A DNA stretch of 64,000 bases from an uncultured Collinsella sp. (GTDB taxonomy: Bacteria; Actinomycetota; Coriobacteriia; Coriobacteriales; Coriobacteriaceae). The notes below the pieces were generated by a model, which saw only the letters and a program-made list of their open reading frames with translations, was not told the origin of the DNA and searched no databases. Where the stretch lies: the NCBI GenBank assembly GCA_905197665.1, contig CAJJZP010000003.1:62001-126000 (forward strand), read 5' to 3'. The position numbers were made by a program, and so were the translations under genes. Each line of letters starts with the position of its first letter. The stretch's first letter is position 1. Below are positions 51,249 to 59,178 of this stretch, piece after piece.

Positions 51249-52919
51249 ATGCCAGGTATTACCCCTGCAGAAGTTCTGTCCAACTTTGGCATTACGCTGG
51301 TCGAAGATCCTGCCGAGAACCAGCCCCGCCTGCTGGTCGACCTGTCGGCAGCCGAGCTCGTCGAGCACGCCATCCGTCGCAACGAAGGTCGTATGGCCTC
51401 CAACGGCGCGCTGGTGATCGAGACGGGGGAGCGCACTGGCCGCTCGCCTAATGACCGCTTTATCGTTGACACCCCCGATGTTCACGACAAGATTGCCTGG
51501 GGTGCCGTCAACCGCCCGCTGTCTGTCGAGAGCTACGAGGCCATCAAGGCCGGCATCGTCGACTATCTCAACGAGCGCGACGTGTTCGTCACTCGCGGTA
51601 TGGCCGGTGCCGACCGCAACCATACGCGTCGTCTGCTTGTCGCCTGCGAGCGTGCCAGCCAGGCGCTCTTTATTAAGCAGATGCTCGCCCGCCCGCTTGC
51701 CCGCGAAATCGCACGCACCGGCGAGCCGGACTTCTGCGTCCTTGCCGCACCCGGCTATCAGTGCGACCCTGCCATCAAGGGCCTCAACTCCAGCGCTGCC
51801 GTGGTCATCAATTTCCAGGAGCGCGTGATTCTGGTCGCTGGCACCGGCTACTCCGGCGAGATCAAAAAGTCCATCTTCAGTGTCATGAACTACTTGCTGC
51901 CCGTCGAGGACGACGTTCTGCCTATGCATTGCTCCGCCAGCATGGATCCCGTCACGCACGAGACCGCGGTGTTCTTCGGCCTGTCGGGCACCGGCAAGAC
52001 CACGCTTTCGGCCAACCCCACGCGCCTGCTGATCGGCGACGACGAGCACGGCTGGTCCGACATGGGCATCTTTAACGTCGAGGGCGGCTGCTACGCCAAG
52101 TGCGAGGGCCTGGACGCGTTCCACGAGCCCGAGATCTTCAACGCTGTTCGCTTTGGCGCCATCTGTGAAAACGTGGTGCTCGACGAGAGCCGCAAGCCCA
52201 ACTACGATGACGTCTCGATCACGCACAACACGCGCGTGGCCTATCCCGTGGAGCATATCCCCAACGCGTGGACCAAGGGCATGGGCACCACCCCGAGCGT
52301 CGTGCTGTTTTTGACCTGCGACGCCTTTGGCGTTTTGCCGCCCATCTCGCGCCTGACGGCCGATGCCGCCATGTACCACTTTGTGACGGGCTTTACGGCC
52401 AAGATCCCCGGCACCGAGGTCGGCGTCACCGAGCCCACGCCCACGTTCTCCTCGCTGTTTGGCGAGCCATTTATGCCGCTCGACCCCATGGTCTACGCTA
52501 AGATGCTCGGCGAGCGCATTGCCGACGGCCGCACACGCGTCTACCTGGTCAACACCGGCTGGATTGGCGGCGGCTATGGCGTGGGCCATCGCATCGAGCT
52601 GGCCTACACGCGCTCGTTGGTCGCGCGCGCCCTCGACGGCACCATCGAGGATAGCGAGTTTGTGCACGACGACATCTTTAACGTCGACATTCCCACCACG
52701 TGCCACGGCGTGCCCGACGGCATTTTGGTGCCGCGCCAGTACTGGCAGAGCACCGCGCGCTACGACGAGGCCGCGCATAACTTGGCCGTGATGTTCGAGG
52801 AGAACTTCGAGAAGAAGTACTCGCACCTGCCTGAGTCCGTTAAGGCCGCCGGCCCGCACGCCCAAGTGCCCGCCGAGGCTCGTCATCGCGGCCGCGGCCT
52901 GCTGGGACTTCGCCACTAG
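51249..52919 (+). CDS. pckA: Phosphoenolpyruvate carboxykinase (ATP)
   Basis: This enzyme interconverts oxaloacetate and PEP with ATP/ADP. The 556-aa protein has RNEGRMASNGALVIETGERTGRSPNDRFIV, the PEPCK kinase-1 loop FFGLSGTGKTTLS near residue 245, the metal-binding IGDDEHGWSD, and FNVEGGCYAKC. In a gut anaerobe it can run toward oxaloacetate to feed a fumarate/succinate branch, a general inference. ATG 51249 follows AAAGGAGG. It is monocistronic and followed by the hairpin repeat at 52938. Confidence 0.96.
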   Translation: MPGITPAEVLSNFGITLVEDPAENQPRLLVDLSAAELVEHAIRRNEGRMASNGALVIETGERTGRSPNDRFIVDTPDVHDKIAWGAVNRPLSVESYEAIKAGIVDYLNERDVFVTRGMAGADRNHTRRLLVACERASQALFIKQMLARPLAREIARTGEPDFCVLAAPGYQCDPAIKGLNSSAAVVINFQERVILVAGTGYSGEIKKSIFSVMNYLLPVEDDVLPMHCSASMDPVTHETAVFFGLSGTGKTTLSANPTRLLIGDDEHGWSDMGIFNVEGGCYAKCEGLDAFHEPEIFNAVRFGAICENVVLDESRKPNYDDVSITHNTRVAYPVEHIPNAWTKGMGTTPSVVLFLTCDAFGVLPPISRLTADAAMYHFVTGFTAKIPGTEVGVTEPTPTFSSLFGEPFMPLDPMVYAKMLGERIADGRTRVYLVNTGWIGGGYGVGHRIELAYTRSLVARALDGTIEDSEFVHDDIFNVDIPTTCHGVPDGILVPRQYWQSTARYDEAAHNLAVMFEENFEKKYSHLPESVKAAGPHAQVPAEARHRGRGLLGLRH

Positions 52920-52937
52920 CGTCGCCTCAGACCCAAT

Positions 52938-52974
52938 ACCACCACAAAGGGGACAGGTACCTTTGTGGTGGTTT
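52938..52974. repeat. CCACCACAAAGG hairpin repeat, copy 3
   Basis: accaccacaaagg and cctttgtggtggt form a 13-bp stem followed by tttgcttg. It lies 18 bp after pckA and could serve as its terminator. Confidence 0.8.
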
Positions 52975-53012
52975 TGCTTGGGCGGATGACTCGGGTTACA
53001 ATACGCCTGACA

Positions 53013-53102
53013 TATCGTCCCCTTCTCCGGATGGGGACAGCGTAAGCGCTCTTGTGGCGGCACCGTAGGACTTAGAAGGTGGCTGCCGTGAGGGCGCTTT
53101 TT
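53013..53102 (+). promoter_or_regulatory. Structured leader of the B3/B4 gene
   Basis: Two stems are visible: gtccccttctccggatggggac, and aagcgctctt pairing with gagggcgctt followed by tttg, the latter resembling a terminator ahead of the gene. The stretch between includes ggcggcaccgtagg, vaguely like a T-box antiterminator, but a specifier loop was not identified. It may be an attenuator. Confidence 0.4.
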
Positions 53103-53146
53103 GTTTAGGTGCCCTCGCTTGGGCGCGCACAATGAAGGGAGAGCGT

Positions 53147-53866
53147 ATGAAGGGCTTTGTTGCCGAGGATTCATTTTGGGAGCTGTTTCCGCAGGCGGTG
53201 GTCGGCGTCGTGATTGTAAAGGGCATGAAGCCCGCGGCTCAGATTCCCCAGGAGGACGTGGATGCGATCGCCGCGCTGCTTGACCGCGCCAACATCGATG
53301 CGGAGCGCCACCTGACAAGCGATACCATCAGCGAGAATGCGCCGGTTAAGGCATGGCGCGAGGCGTATCGCCTGTTCAAGACCAAGAAGGGCGCGCGTTG
53401 CTCAGTTGAGAACCTGCTCAAGCGCGTGCTCAAAGGCAAGCCGGTCGGCCACATCACGCCTGCGGTGGATATCTACAACACGATTTCGTTGACTTATGCG
53501 CTGCCCGTTGGCGGTGAGGATTTGCATGCTATTGAGGGCAATCTGCGCCTGGCGGTGACCGACGGCGGCGACGCGTTCTTGCCACTTGGCGAGGAGGCGG
53601 ATGATCCGACGCTGCCCGGCGAGCTTGCCTACATCGATGATGCGGGCGCCGTGTGCCGTTGCTGGAACTGGCGCGATGGCGTTCGCACGGCGCTGTCCGA
53701 CGATTCGGCGGACGCATTTCTGGCGATTGAGTGCGTGGAGCCCGAGCGGATGGGGGACTGCCAGGCCGCCATCGATCGCTTGGCCGAGCTGCTCGAGCGC
53801 TATCTGGGAGCGACGGTTGTCGTTAAGACCCTTGTGGCCCGCGACAATCCCTGCGTGGAGCTGTAG
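53147..53866 (+). CDS. B3/B4 domain protein
   Basis: This 239-aa protein is related to the B3/B4 editing domain of phenylalanyl-tRNA synthetase beta chain. Recognisable blocks are AYRLFKTKKGARCSVENLLKR, VGHITPAVDIYNTISLTYALPVGG, and LPGELAYIDDAGAVCRCWNWRDGVRTAL. Free-standing members may hydrolyse mischarged tRNA or free substrates; the role is not proven. ATG 53147 follows AGGGAGAG, preferred to ATG 53132. Confidence 0.82.
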   Translation: MKGFVAEDSFWELFPQAVVGVVIVKGMKPAAQIPQEDVDAIAALLDRANIDAERHLTSDTISENAPVKAWREAYRLFKTKKGARCSVENLLKRVLKGKPVGHITPAVDIYNTISLTYALPVGGEDLHAIEGNLRLAVTDGGDAFLPLGEEADDPTLPGELAYIDDAGAVCRCWNWRDGVRTALSDDSADAFLAIECVEPERMGDCQAAIDRLAELLERYLGATVVVKTLVARDNPCVEL

Positions 53867-53893
53867 CGGCGCCTAGAACCTATTGATGCCCCG

Positions 53894-53933
53894 AACCACC
53901 ACAAAGGTGACTGTCCCCTTTGTGGTGGTTTTT
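53894..53933. repeat. CCACCACAAAGG hairpin repeat, copy 4
   Basis: aaccaccacaaagg and cctttgtggtggtt form a 14-bp stem followed by tttat. It lies after the B3/B4 gene and may act as its terminator. Confidence 0.8.
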
Positions 53934-54035
53934 ATGTTGATGGGTTAACAAATGGGATATTTGGGTACGGAGGTTCGGACATGCGGCTAAGATGTTTACC
54001 CGTTAGCATCATGTAAGCGAAAGGCGGTCGTCACC

Positions 54036-54485
54036 ATGCAGCAGAACGACGAGACACGTTTTGAGGACTTTGTCGGACTGATCAGCGGCCTCTACAAGGA
54101 GATTCAGCGCATCAAGACGTCCGAAGGCGCAAGGCTCGGCCTTAAGGGCTCCGATGTCATGTGCCTGTACTATCTTGAGCGCAGCAAGGACGGCCTGACT
54201 GGCGCCGACCTCGCCCGCATGGCCGGCGTTACCCGTGCCGCCGTTTCGCGCACACTGGCTCATCTGGAGGAGGGCGGCTACGTCGAGGTTGACGACTCGG
54301 GTGATGCGGCCGTCAAGTACCGTGCTCCGGTGCGCCTGACTGCTCTGGGCGGCGAGAGCATGAGCGAGGCCGATCGCATCATTCGCGATGTGCTCGATAC
54401 CACCGGCAAGGCCATGGGCGTGGAGCAGCGCGAGCAGATGTATGCGTCGCTGCGCACGATCCTCAGCACCCTGCGCGAGATTTAG
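54036..54485 (+). CDS. MarR-family transcriptional regulator
   Basis: This 149-aa winged-helix dimer has an N-terminal dimer helix, GLKGSDVMCLYYLERSKDGLTGADLARMAGVTRAAVSRTLAHLEEGGYVEVDD (helix-turn-helix and wing), and a C-terminal dimer helix. The ligand is unknown. It may regulate the DegV gene 119 bp downstream, which shares its direction; related MarR regulators (FabT) in Firmicutes control fatty-acid genes, so a link to fatty-acid handling is plausible but inferred. The start follows GCGAAAGGCGG. Confidence 0.85.
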   Translation: MQQNDETRFEDFVGLISGLYKEIQRIKTSEGARLGLKGSDVMCLYYLERSKDGLTGADLARMAGVTRAAVSRTLAHLEEGGYVEVDDSGDAAVKYRAPVRLTALGGESMSEADRIIRDVLDTTGKAMGVEQREQMYASLRTILSTLREI

Positions 54486-54604
54486 AGCCGCGCTGGCACT
54501 ATCTTTCAGCCAACAACTGCATCGTCCCGTCTGAGCGCGCACGCCGCGCCGGGACATTGTTGTCAAAATTCCCTGCGCGAGACCTGCGCAAGAAAGGATT
54601 CGCT

Positions 54605-55459
54605 ATGTCCGTCCGCATTATTACCGATTCCGCCAGCGATATGTCTCCGGCGGAGCACCCCGCTCTGCGTGTTCTGCCGCTGTCCGTCACCTTTGGCACC
54701 GATGTGTACATGGATGGCGTCGACATCGATCACCAACGCTTTTACGAGATGCTCGTGGAGCGTGATGAGCTGCCCAAGACCGGTCAGGTCAACCCGTACG
54801 CCTTTTCGCAGGCGATTGCCGAGGTTCGTGAGGCCGGCGACGAGGCGGTGATTATTACCGTGGGTGCCAAGCTTTCGGGCACCAACCAGAGTGCTCGCAC
54901 CGCACTTGCCGAGGCGCCGGGCGGCGACGTGTATGTGGTGGATAGCAACAACGTCACCCTGGGCGAGCGCGTGCTGGTCGAGTATGCGCTGCGCTTGGTG
55001 GACGAGGGCCAGGGCGCGGCTCAGGTTGCGGCGGCTGTCGAGGCCGTTCGCGACCGCGTGGTCGTCATCGGCCTGCTCGAGACGCTGGAGTACCTGGTGC
55101 GCGGAGGCCGCTTGTCTGCTGCGGCCGGCGCCGTGGGTACGCTACTCAACGTGAAGCCTGTTGTGGCCGCCGAGGATGGCCTGATCGTGCAACTGGGTAA
55201 GGCGCGCGGTTCCAAGAACGGTCGTAACCTGCTCAACCAGAAGGTCGAAAAGGCGGGCGGCATCGACTTCTCCATGCCGCTGGCGCTTGGCTATACGGGT
55301 CTTTCGGATGCCGTGCTCAAGAAGTATATCGAGGACAGCGCGGCACTGTGGGCTGGCCACACTGAGGGTGAGCTGCCCGTCCACACCATCGGCGCTACCA
55401 TCGGCACTCACGTGGGCCCCGGTGCCGTAGCCGTGGCCTTCTTCCAGCCCGCCAACTAA
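54605..55459 (+). CDS. DegV family fatty-acid-binding protein (FakB-like)
   Basis: This is an intact 284-aa DegV protein. The N-terminus is MSVRIITDSASDMSPAEH, then TSxxNPYAF-type substrate loop TGQVNPYAFSQAI, the lipid-headgroup motif in IITVGAKLSGTNQSA, and the C-terminal HTIGATIGTHVGPGAVAVAFF. DegV/FakB proteins hold a fatty acid for phosphorylation by FakA. ATG 54605 follows AGAAAGGA; the in-frame ATG 54557 is less likely. The family also occurs at 806-1666, where it is broken. Confidence 0.93.
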   Translation: MSVRIITDSASDMSPAEHPALRVLPLSVTFGTDVYMDGVDIDHQRFYEMLVERDELPKTGQVNPYAFSQAIAEVREAGDEAVIITVGAKLSGTNQSARTALAEAPGGDVYVVDSNNVTLGERVLVEYALRLVDEGQGAAQVAAAVEAVRDRVVVIGLLETLEYLVRGGRLSAAAGAVGTLLNVKPVVAAEDGLIVQLGKARGSKNGRNLLNQKVEKAGGIDFSMPLALGYTGLSDAVLKKYIEDSAALWAGHTEGELPVHTIGATIGTHVGPGAVAVAFFQPAN

Positions 55460-55470
55460 CCCACCTGCCA

Positions 55471-55509
55471 AAACCACCACAAAGGGGACAGGAGCCTTTG
55501 TGGTGGTTT
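55471..55509. repeat. CCACCACAAAGG hairpin repeat, copy 5
   Basis: aaaccaccacaaagg and cctttgtggtggttt form a 15-bp perfect stem. It lies 11 bp after the DegV gene and upstream of the MGMT-like gene. Confidence 0.85.
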
Positions 55510-55538
55510 ATGCTTTTCCGGGTGGAAGGGAGCGAACA

Positions 55539-55859
55539 ATGGCGTCTGAGGGCTTTTTTGAGCGGGTGTACGAGGTGGTCGAGCAGATCCCCGAAGGGAT
55601 GGTCGCCACGTACGGCCAGGTGGCGCTGCTCGCCGGTCGTCCACGAAGCGCGCGCTATGTGGGCTATGCGCTGCACAGCAATCCGCGCCCTGGTCAGATT
55701 CCTTGCCATCGTGTGGTGTTTGCTGATGGCCGCATTTGCGAGGGCTTTGCCTTTGGCGGCCCCGATGCTCAACGTGAGCTTTTGCTAGGGGAGGGTGTGA
55801 CGTTTGCCGATCCCATGCACGTCAATCTGGGTGCCTGTCGCTGGCCTGCCGGACTCTAA
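55539..55859 (+). CDS. MGMT/ATL family DNA-repair-like protein
   Basis: This 106-aa protein corresponds to the C-terminal DNA-binding and active-site domain of O6-alkylguanine-DNA alkyltransferases only. It has GMVATYGQVALLAGRPRSARYVGYALHSNP (helix-turn-helix with Arg finger) and IPCHRVV, with the acceptor Cys near residue 56 retained. Alkyltransferase-like proteins usually have Trp instead of this Cys, so methyl transfer is possible. ATG 55539 follows GGAAGGGAGC. Confidence 0.88.
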   Translation: MASEGFFERVYEVVEQIPEGMVATYGQVALLAGRPRSARYVGYALHSNPRPGQIPCHRVVFADGRICEGFAFGGPDAQRELLLGEGVTFADPMHVNLGACRWPAGL

Positions 55860-55876
55860 CAGCTCTGCCGTGGCCA

Positions 55877-55914
55877 AAACCACCACAAAGGTGGCTGTCC
55901 CCTTTGTGGTTTTA
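55877..55914. repeat. CCACCACAAAGG hairpin repeat, copy 6
   Basis: aaaaccaccacaaagg pairs with cctttgtggtttta, slightly shorter on the right. It lies 17 bp after the MGMT-like gene. Confidence 0.75.
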
Positions 55915-55984
55915 GTTTACCAGAGCTAACTTATGGAGAACGTATGACGGCGCGGTTTGACGCTACAAAGTAAACCACGGTGAA

Positions 55985-56140
55985 CTATATTGTTTTCAGC
56001 AACGGAGCAGGCAATAGGCGATGAAAAAGCCTGCCCTGTTGAGTTTGATTCGCATTCCTCCCCTCTGTGCGATTCAACGGTGTACTTCGGGAACAGGCCC
56101 GCTGGCAACTTACTGCCAGCGGGCCTGTTCCTGTTTGTCG
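55985..56140 (+). ncRNA. Possible small RNA with strong terminator
   Basis: In the 383-bp gene-free gap 55860-56242, a stretch with ttgattcgca/tgcgattcaa pairing (about 56042-56080) is followed by a strong hairpin, ggaacaggcccgctggcaa with its complement tgccagcgggcctgttcc (about 56090-56132), then tgtttg. There is no gene upstream to be terminated except the MGMT-like gene, which already has its own hairpin. A short independent transcript is therefore suggested. Confidence 0.35.
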
Positions 56141-56183
56141 GGGGAGTGCAACGGGCAGAGCCGAACCGGTCGGGCACCAAAAA

Positions 56184-56212
56184 AGGGCGGACGCCGTAGC
56201 GCCCGCCCTAAA
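56184..56212 (-). terminator. trpS terminator
   Basis: On the minus strand gggcgggcgctacggcgtccgccc is followed by TTTTTTGGTG. It lies about 35 bp after the trpS stop. Confidence 0.8.
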
Positions 56213-56242
56213 ACAATCGACAGCTCAAGCCAGCAGATCGGT

Positions 56243-57292
56243 CTAGTACACCATGCCCATGGCGTCCTGAACCTCGGCCAGGGTCCGTTCGGCGATCTCG
56301 TTGGCGCGACGATTGCCCTCGTGCAGCACGTCCTTGACGTAATCCAGGTCGTTCTCGTAGCGCTGGCGACGCTCACGGATCGGGGCGAAGTACTCGTTGA
56401 CGGCCTCGGTCACGTACTTCTTGAGCTGGCCGGAGCCGCCCATGCCGATCTCCTCGGCAATCTCGACTTCGGAACGGCCGGTGCAGATGGCGGCGGTCGA
56501 AAGCAGGCCGGACACGCCGGGGCGGTTCTCGGGATCAAACGTGATCATGCGCTCGGAGTCGGTCTGGCTCTTCTTGATGCGCTTGGCCGTCTCCTCGGCG
56601 GTCATCGAGATGTTGATGGCGTTGCCGTAGCTCTTGCTCATCTTGCGACCGTCCAGGCCGGGCAGCAGCGGGGTCTCGGACAGCAGCGCTTCGACCTCGG
56701 GGAACACCTTGCCGTAACGGTTGTTAAAGCGGCGGGCGATGGTGCGGGTGAGCTCGATGTGCGGCAGCTGGTCGCGACCGACGGGCACCACATTGCCCTT
56801 GCAGAACAGGATGTCGCAGGCCTGGTGCACCGGGTAGGTGAGCAGAAGGCCGGTGAGCTCGTGGCCCGAGGCCTCCATCTCGGCCTTGACCGTGGGGTTG
56901 CGCGCCAGCTCGGCCTCGGAGACCAGCGACAGGAACGGCAGCATGAGCTGGTTTGCGGCGGGTACGGCGGAGTGCGCGTAGATCATGGTCTTGTCGGGGT
57001 CGATGCCGCAGGCAAGGTAGTCCATGACCATGTTGTACACGTTGTCCTGGATGTGCTCGGTCGTATCGCGGTCAGTGATGACTTGGTAGTCGGCGATGAG
57101 CACGTTGGTCTTGGCGCCCATGTTCTGCAGCTCAACACGGCCCTTGAGGGTGCCGAAGTAGTGACCCAGGTGCAGACGGCCGGTGGGGCGGTCGCCGGTG
57201 AGCATGGTGAACTTCTCGGGCGTTTTGGCCAGGCCCTCGCGAATGGCGTTGCTCTTTTGCAGCGCGACTTCGTAGCTGTTCTCGTTTGGCAT
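56243..57292 (-). CDS. trpS: Tryptophanyl-tRNA synthetase
   Basis: This class I synthetase charges tRNA-Trp. The 349-aa protein has the HIGH-type motif GRLHLGHYFG and the KMSKS loop in DGRKMSKSYGN. Other marks are VNIVLIADYQVI-type NVLIADYQVITDR and VPVGRDQLPHIELTR. Length and layout are normal for bacterial TrpRS. ATG 57292 follows TTAGGAGCAATC; the longer frame from 57322 is less likely. Confidence 0.96.
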   Translation of the reverse strand: MPNENSYEVALQKSNAIREGLAKTPEKFTMLTGDRPTGRLHLGHYFGTLKGRVELQNMGAKTNVLIADYQVITDRDTTEHIQDNVYNMVMDYLACGIDPDKTMIYAHSAVPAANQLMLPFLSLVSEAELARNPTVKAEMEASGHELTGLLLTYPVHQACDILFCKGNVVPVGRDQLPHIELTRTIARRFNNRYGKVFPEVEALLSETPLLPGLDGRKMSKSYGNAINISMTAEETAKRIKKSQTDSERMITFDPENRPGVSGLLSTAAICTGRSEVEIAEEIGMGGSGQLKKYVTEAVNEYFAPIRERRQRYENDLDYVKDVLHEGNRRANEIAERTLAEVQDAMGMVY

Positions 57293-57453
57293 GATTGCTC
57301 CTAACGTATGTTCATGGGTCAAGATGATAACGCGTTTATTGGAGGGTCGGGGCGTAAGTACGCGAGGGGCGGGAGAGCGGCGGCATGTGCGATGGGCGCG
57401 GCGTGGCTGCGCGTTTGGCCGGCGGCGTCTGGACGCATCCTCGGCAGCTTACC

Positions 57454-58653
57454 CTAGAGCTTGTGGTGGCGCTCTTCCTTACGTTCCTCGGCTGCCTGCT
57501 CCTCCTGCTTAAAGGCGGGATCGTCGGGGGTGACGAGCTCGTCCTCGTGCGTGCGCTTGTTGTAATGGTGGCGCAGCACGGGCTCAAACAGATGTAGATG
57601 CTTGGCAAAGGCCGCCGAGCCAATGGCGAGCACGGTAAAGATGAGCACGCGCATGGGCACCTCGACCTGGTTGATCGCGGCGGCGCCGGCCGAAAGCATA
57701 ATGCACCAGGCATAGATGAGCAGCACAGCCTGCTTTTGGTTGTAGCCCTCTTGGATCAGGCGGTGGTGGATGTGGCCCTTGTCGGCCTGCCCGATGCTAA
57801 TGTGGGCGCGCTTGCGGCGCACGATGGCGCTAAACGTGTCGATGATGGGCACGCCGGCAACGATGAGCGGGATGATAAGCGAGGTGAGCGCGGCGGTGCG
57901 GCTCACGTTGAGTAGCGAGATGGAGCCCAGCGCAAAGCCCAGAAGCAGCGACCCCGAGTCGCCCAAGAAGATGCTTGCGGGGTTGAAGTTGTAGCGCAAA
58001 AAGGCCAGACAGGCGCCAAAGAGCGCAATGGAGAGCGCGGCGGCGTCGATGCGGCCCGAGAGAACGGCCATCGAAAACATGGTGAACGACGCGATGCCGC
58101 AGATGCCCGTGGCTAAGCCGTCGAGGCCGTCGATGAGGTTAATGATGTTGGTGAATGCCACCAGATAGATCACGGTGATGGGGTAGGCGAGCCATCCGAG
58201 CATGATTTCGCCGGGGGCAAACGGGTTGACGATGACGCCGATGCGCAGGCCACCCACGCAGGCGATGAGCGCAGCGAGGACCTGTCCGGCCAGCTTTTGC
58301 TTGGGCTTGAGCTGGATGACGTCGTCGATAGCGCCGGTCGCAAAGATGACGGTAAAGGAGAGCGCCAGCATGGGATAGCTAATGTGAAGGCGCGGGTGCG
58401 GCACCAGGACGGGCGGCCAGCCTAGGTGCCAGGTGCCTAGGATTTGCACAATGCAGGCAACGACCAGGCCCAAAAACACCGCCGTTCCGCCCAAACGCGG
58501 GATGGGCTTGGTGTTGATGCGGCGCTTGGAAGGATAGTCGACGGCGTCGAGCTTAATTGCCAAGCGCTTGACCAGGGGCACCATGAGGAAGGTCGTGATA
58601 AAGGCCGCCGCTGCCACGCATAGGTACGGTATGTAGCTCGGGGATGAAGCCAT
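57454..58653 (-). CDS. WecA/TagO-type undecaprenyl-phosphate sugar-1-phosphate transferase
   Basis: This 399-aa MraY-family membrane enzyme has about 11 membrane segments. Key blocks are KRRINTKPIPRLGGTAVFLG, the catalytic NIINLIDGLDGLATG, FLGDSGSLLLGFALG, and the cytosolic RRKRAHISIGQADKGHIHHRLIQEGYNQKQAVL, whose HIHHR motif marks the WecA/TagO branch. It starts teichoic acid-like or other cell-surface polymers on undecaprenyl phosphate. The C-terminus is a polar Glu/Lys-rich tail. ATG 58653 is chosen; a TTG at 58671 is possible. Confidence 0.9.
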   Translation of the reverse strand: MASSPSYIPYLCVAAAAFITTFLMVPLVKRLAIKLDAVDYPSKRRINTKPIPRLGGTAVFLGLVVACIVQILGTWHLGWPPVLVPHPRLHISYPMLALSFTVIFATGAIDDVIQLKPKQKLAGQVLAALIACVGGLRIGVIVNPFAPGEIMLGWLAYPITVIYLVAFTNIINLIDGLDGLATGICGIASFTMFSMAVLSGRIDAAALSIALFGACLAFLRYNFNPASIFLGDSGSLLLGFALGSISLLNVSRTAALTSLIIPLIVAGVPIIDTFSAIVRRKRAHISIGQADKGHIHHRLIQEGYNQKQAVLLIYAWCIMLSAGAAAINQVEVPMRVLIFTVLAIGSAAFAKHLHLFEPVLRHHYNKRTHEDELVTPDDPAFKQEEQAAEERKEERHHKL

Positions 58654-58884
58654 GAATCTAAAAACCGCCAAGCGTCGAAGGGAAAGGTCAGAAGAACGCC
58701 ATGCGCAAAGGGCATAGCCGAATCATGATACTCGACCAAGGGGGGTGCATGGAATTGCGCGCAGCGATAATCACGCGCTTACCAGATATTAGGGTATTGT
58801 CGATGGATTGTTGGGATGCCGGTGGGGATCCATATGGACTGTAATGGCGATTTTCGGCAAAAGAAAACCACCCCCCACGTTACG

Positions 58885-59029
58885 AAAATGAACCCACCTA
58901 AAACAGGTGGGTGCCCTCATCGACTGTTCCAGCGTCCTTAACAACGAAGGATACCTGTACTAGGTACGACTGTGTGGGCTCCCTAAATAAACGCGACGGT
59001 TCACCCAGTTGCTCCGCGGGGGGCGGAAT
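58885..59029 (-). ncRNA. ssrS: Probable 6S RNA
   Basis: On the minus strand the 3' part reads ggacgctggaacagtcgatg, then gggcacccacctg, a loop, aggtgggttcatttt, which I recognise as the usual end of Gram-positive 6S RNA. An apical stem, tccttcgttgttaagga, and a long imperfect duplex above a C-rich 5' part fit the rod shape. A -10-like TATGAT lies at 59041-59036. The 5' end is estimated. 6S RNA binds sigma70-type RNA polymerase in stationary phase. The flanks 58654-58884 and 59042-59178 hold no other feature I can name. Confidence 0.5.
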
Positions 59030-59178
59030 ACCTACATCATAAAGCGGCACTTTATCGATTCCAGTCTTGACATTACAAAAATCGTGTCGGACGATTACAG
59101 CGCCTTGGGCTCGAGCCGTCTGTGCGGTTGGTCCCTTTACGTTTGAGCTGCTGAATCGTTGTTTTGGAGCATGTTTTT

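Noticed and set aside
51087..53318. 743-codon minus-strand open frame opposite pckA
   Set aside because: The plus strand encodes an unmistakable PEP carboxykinase. The antisense frame crosses hairpin repeats and shows no family.
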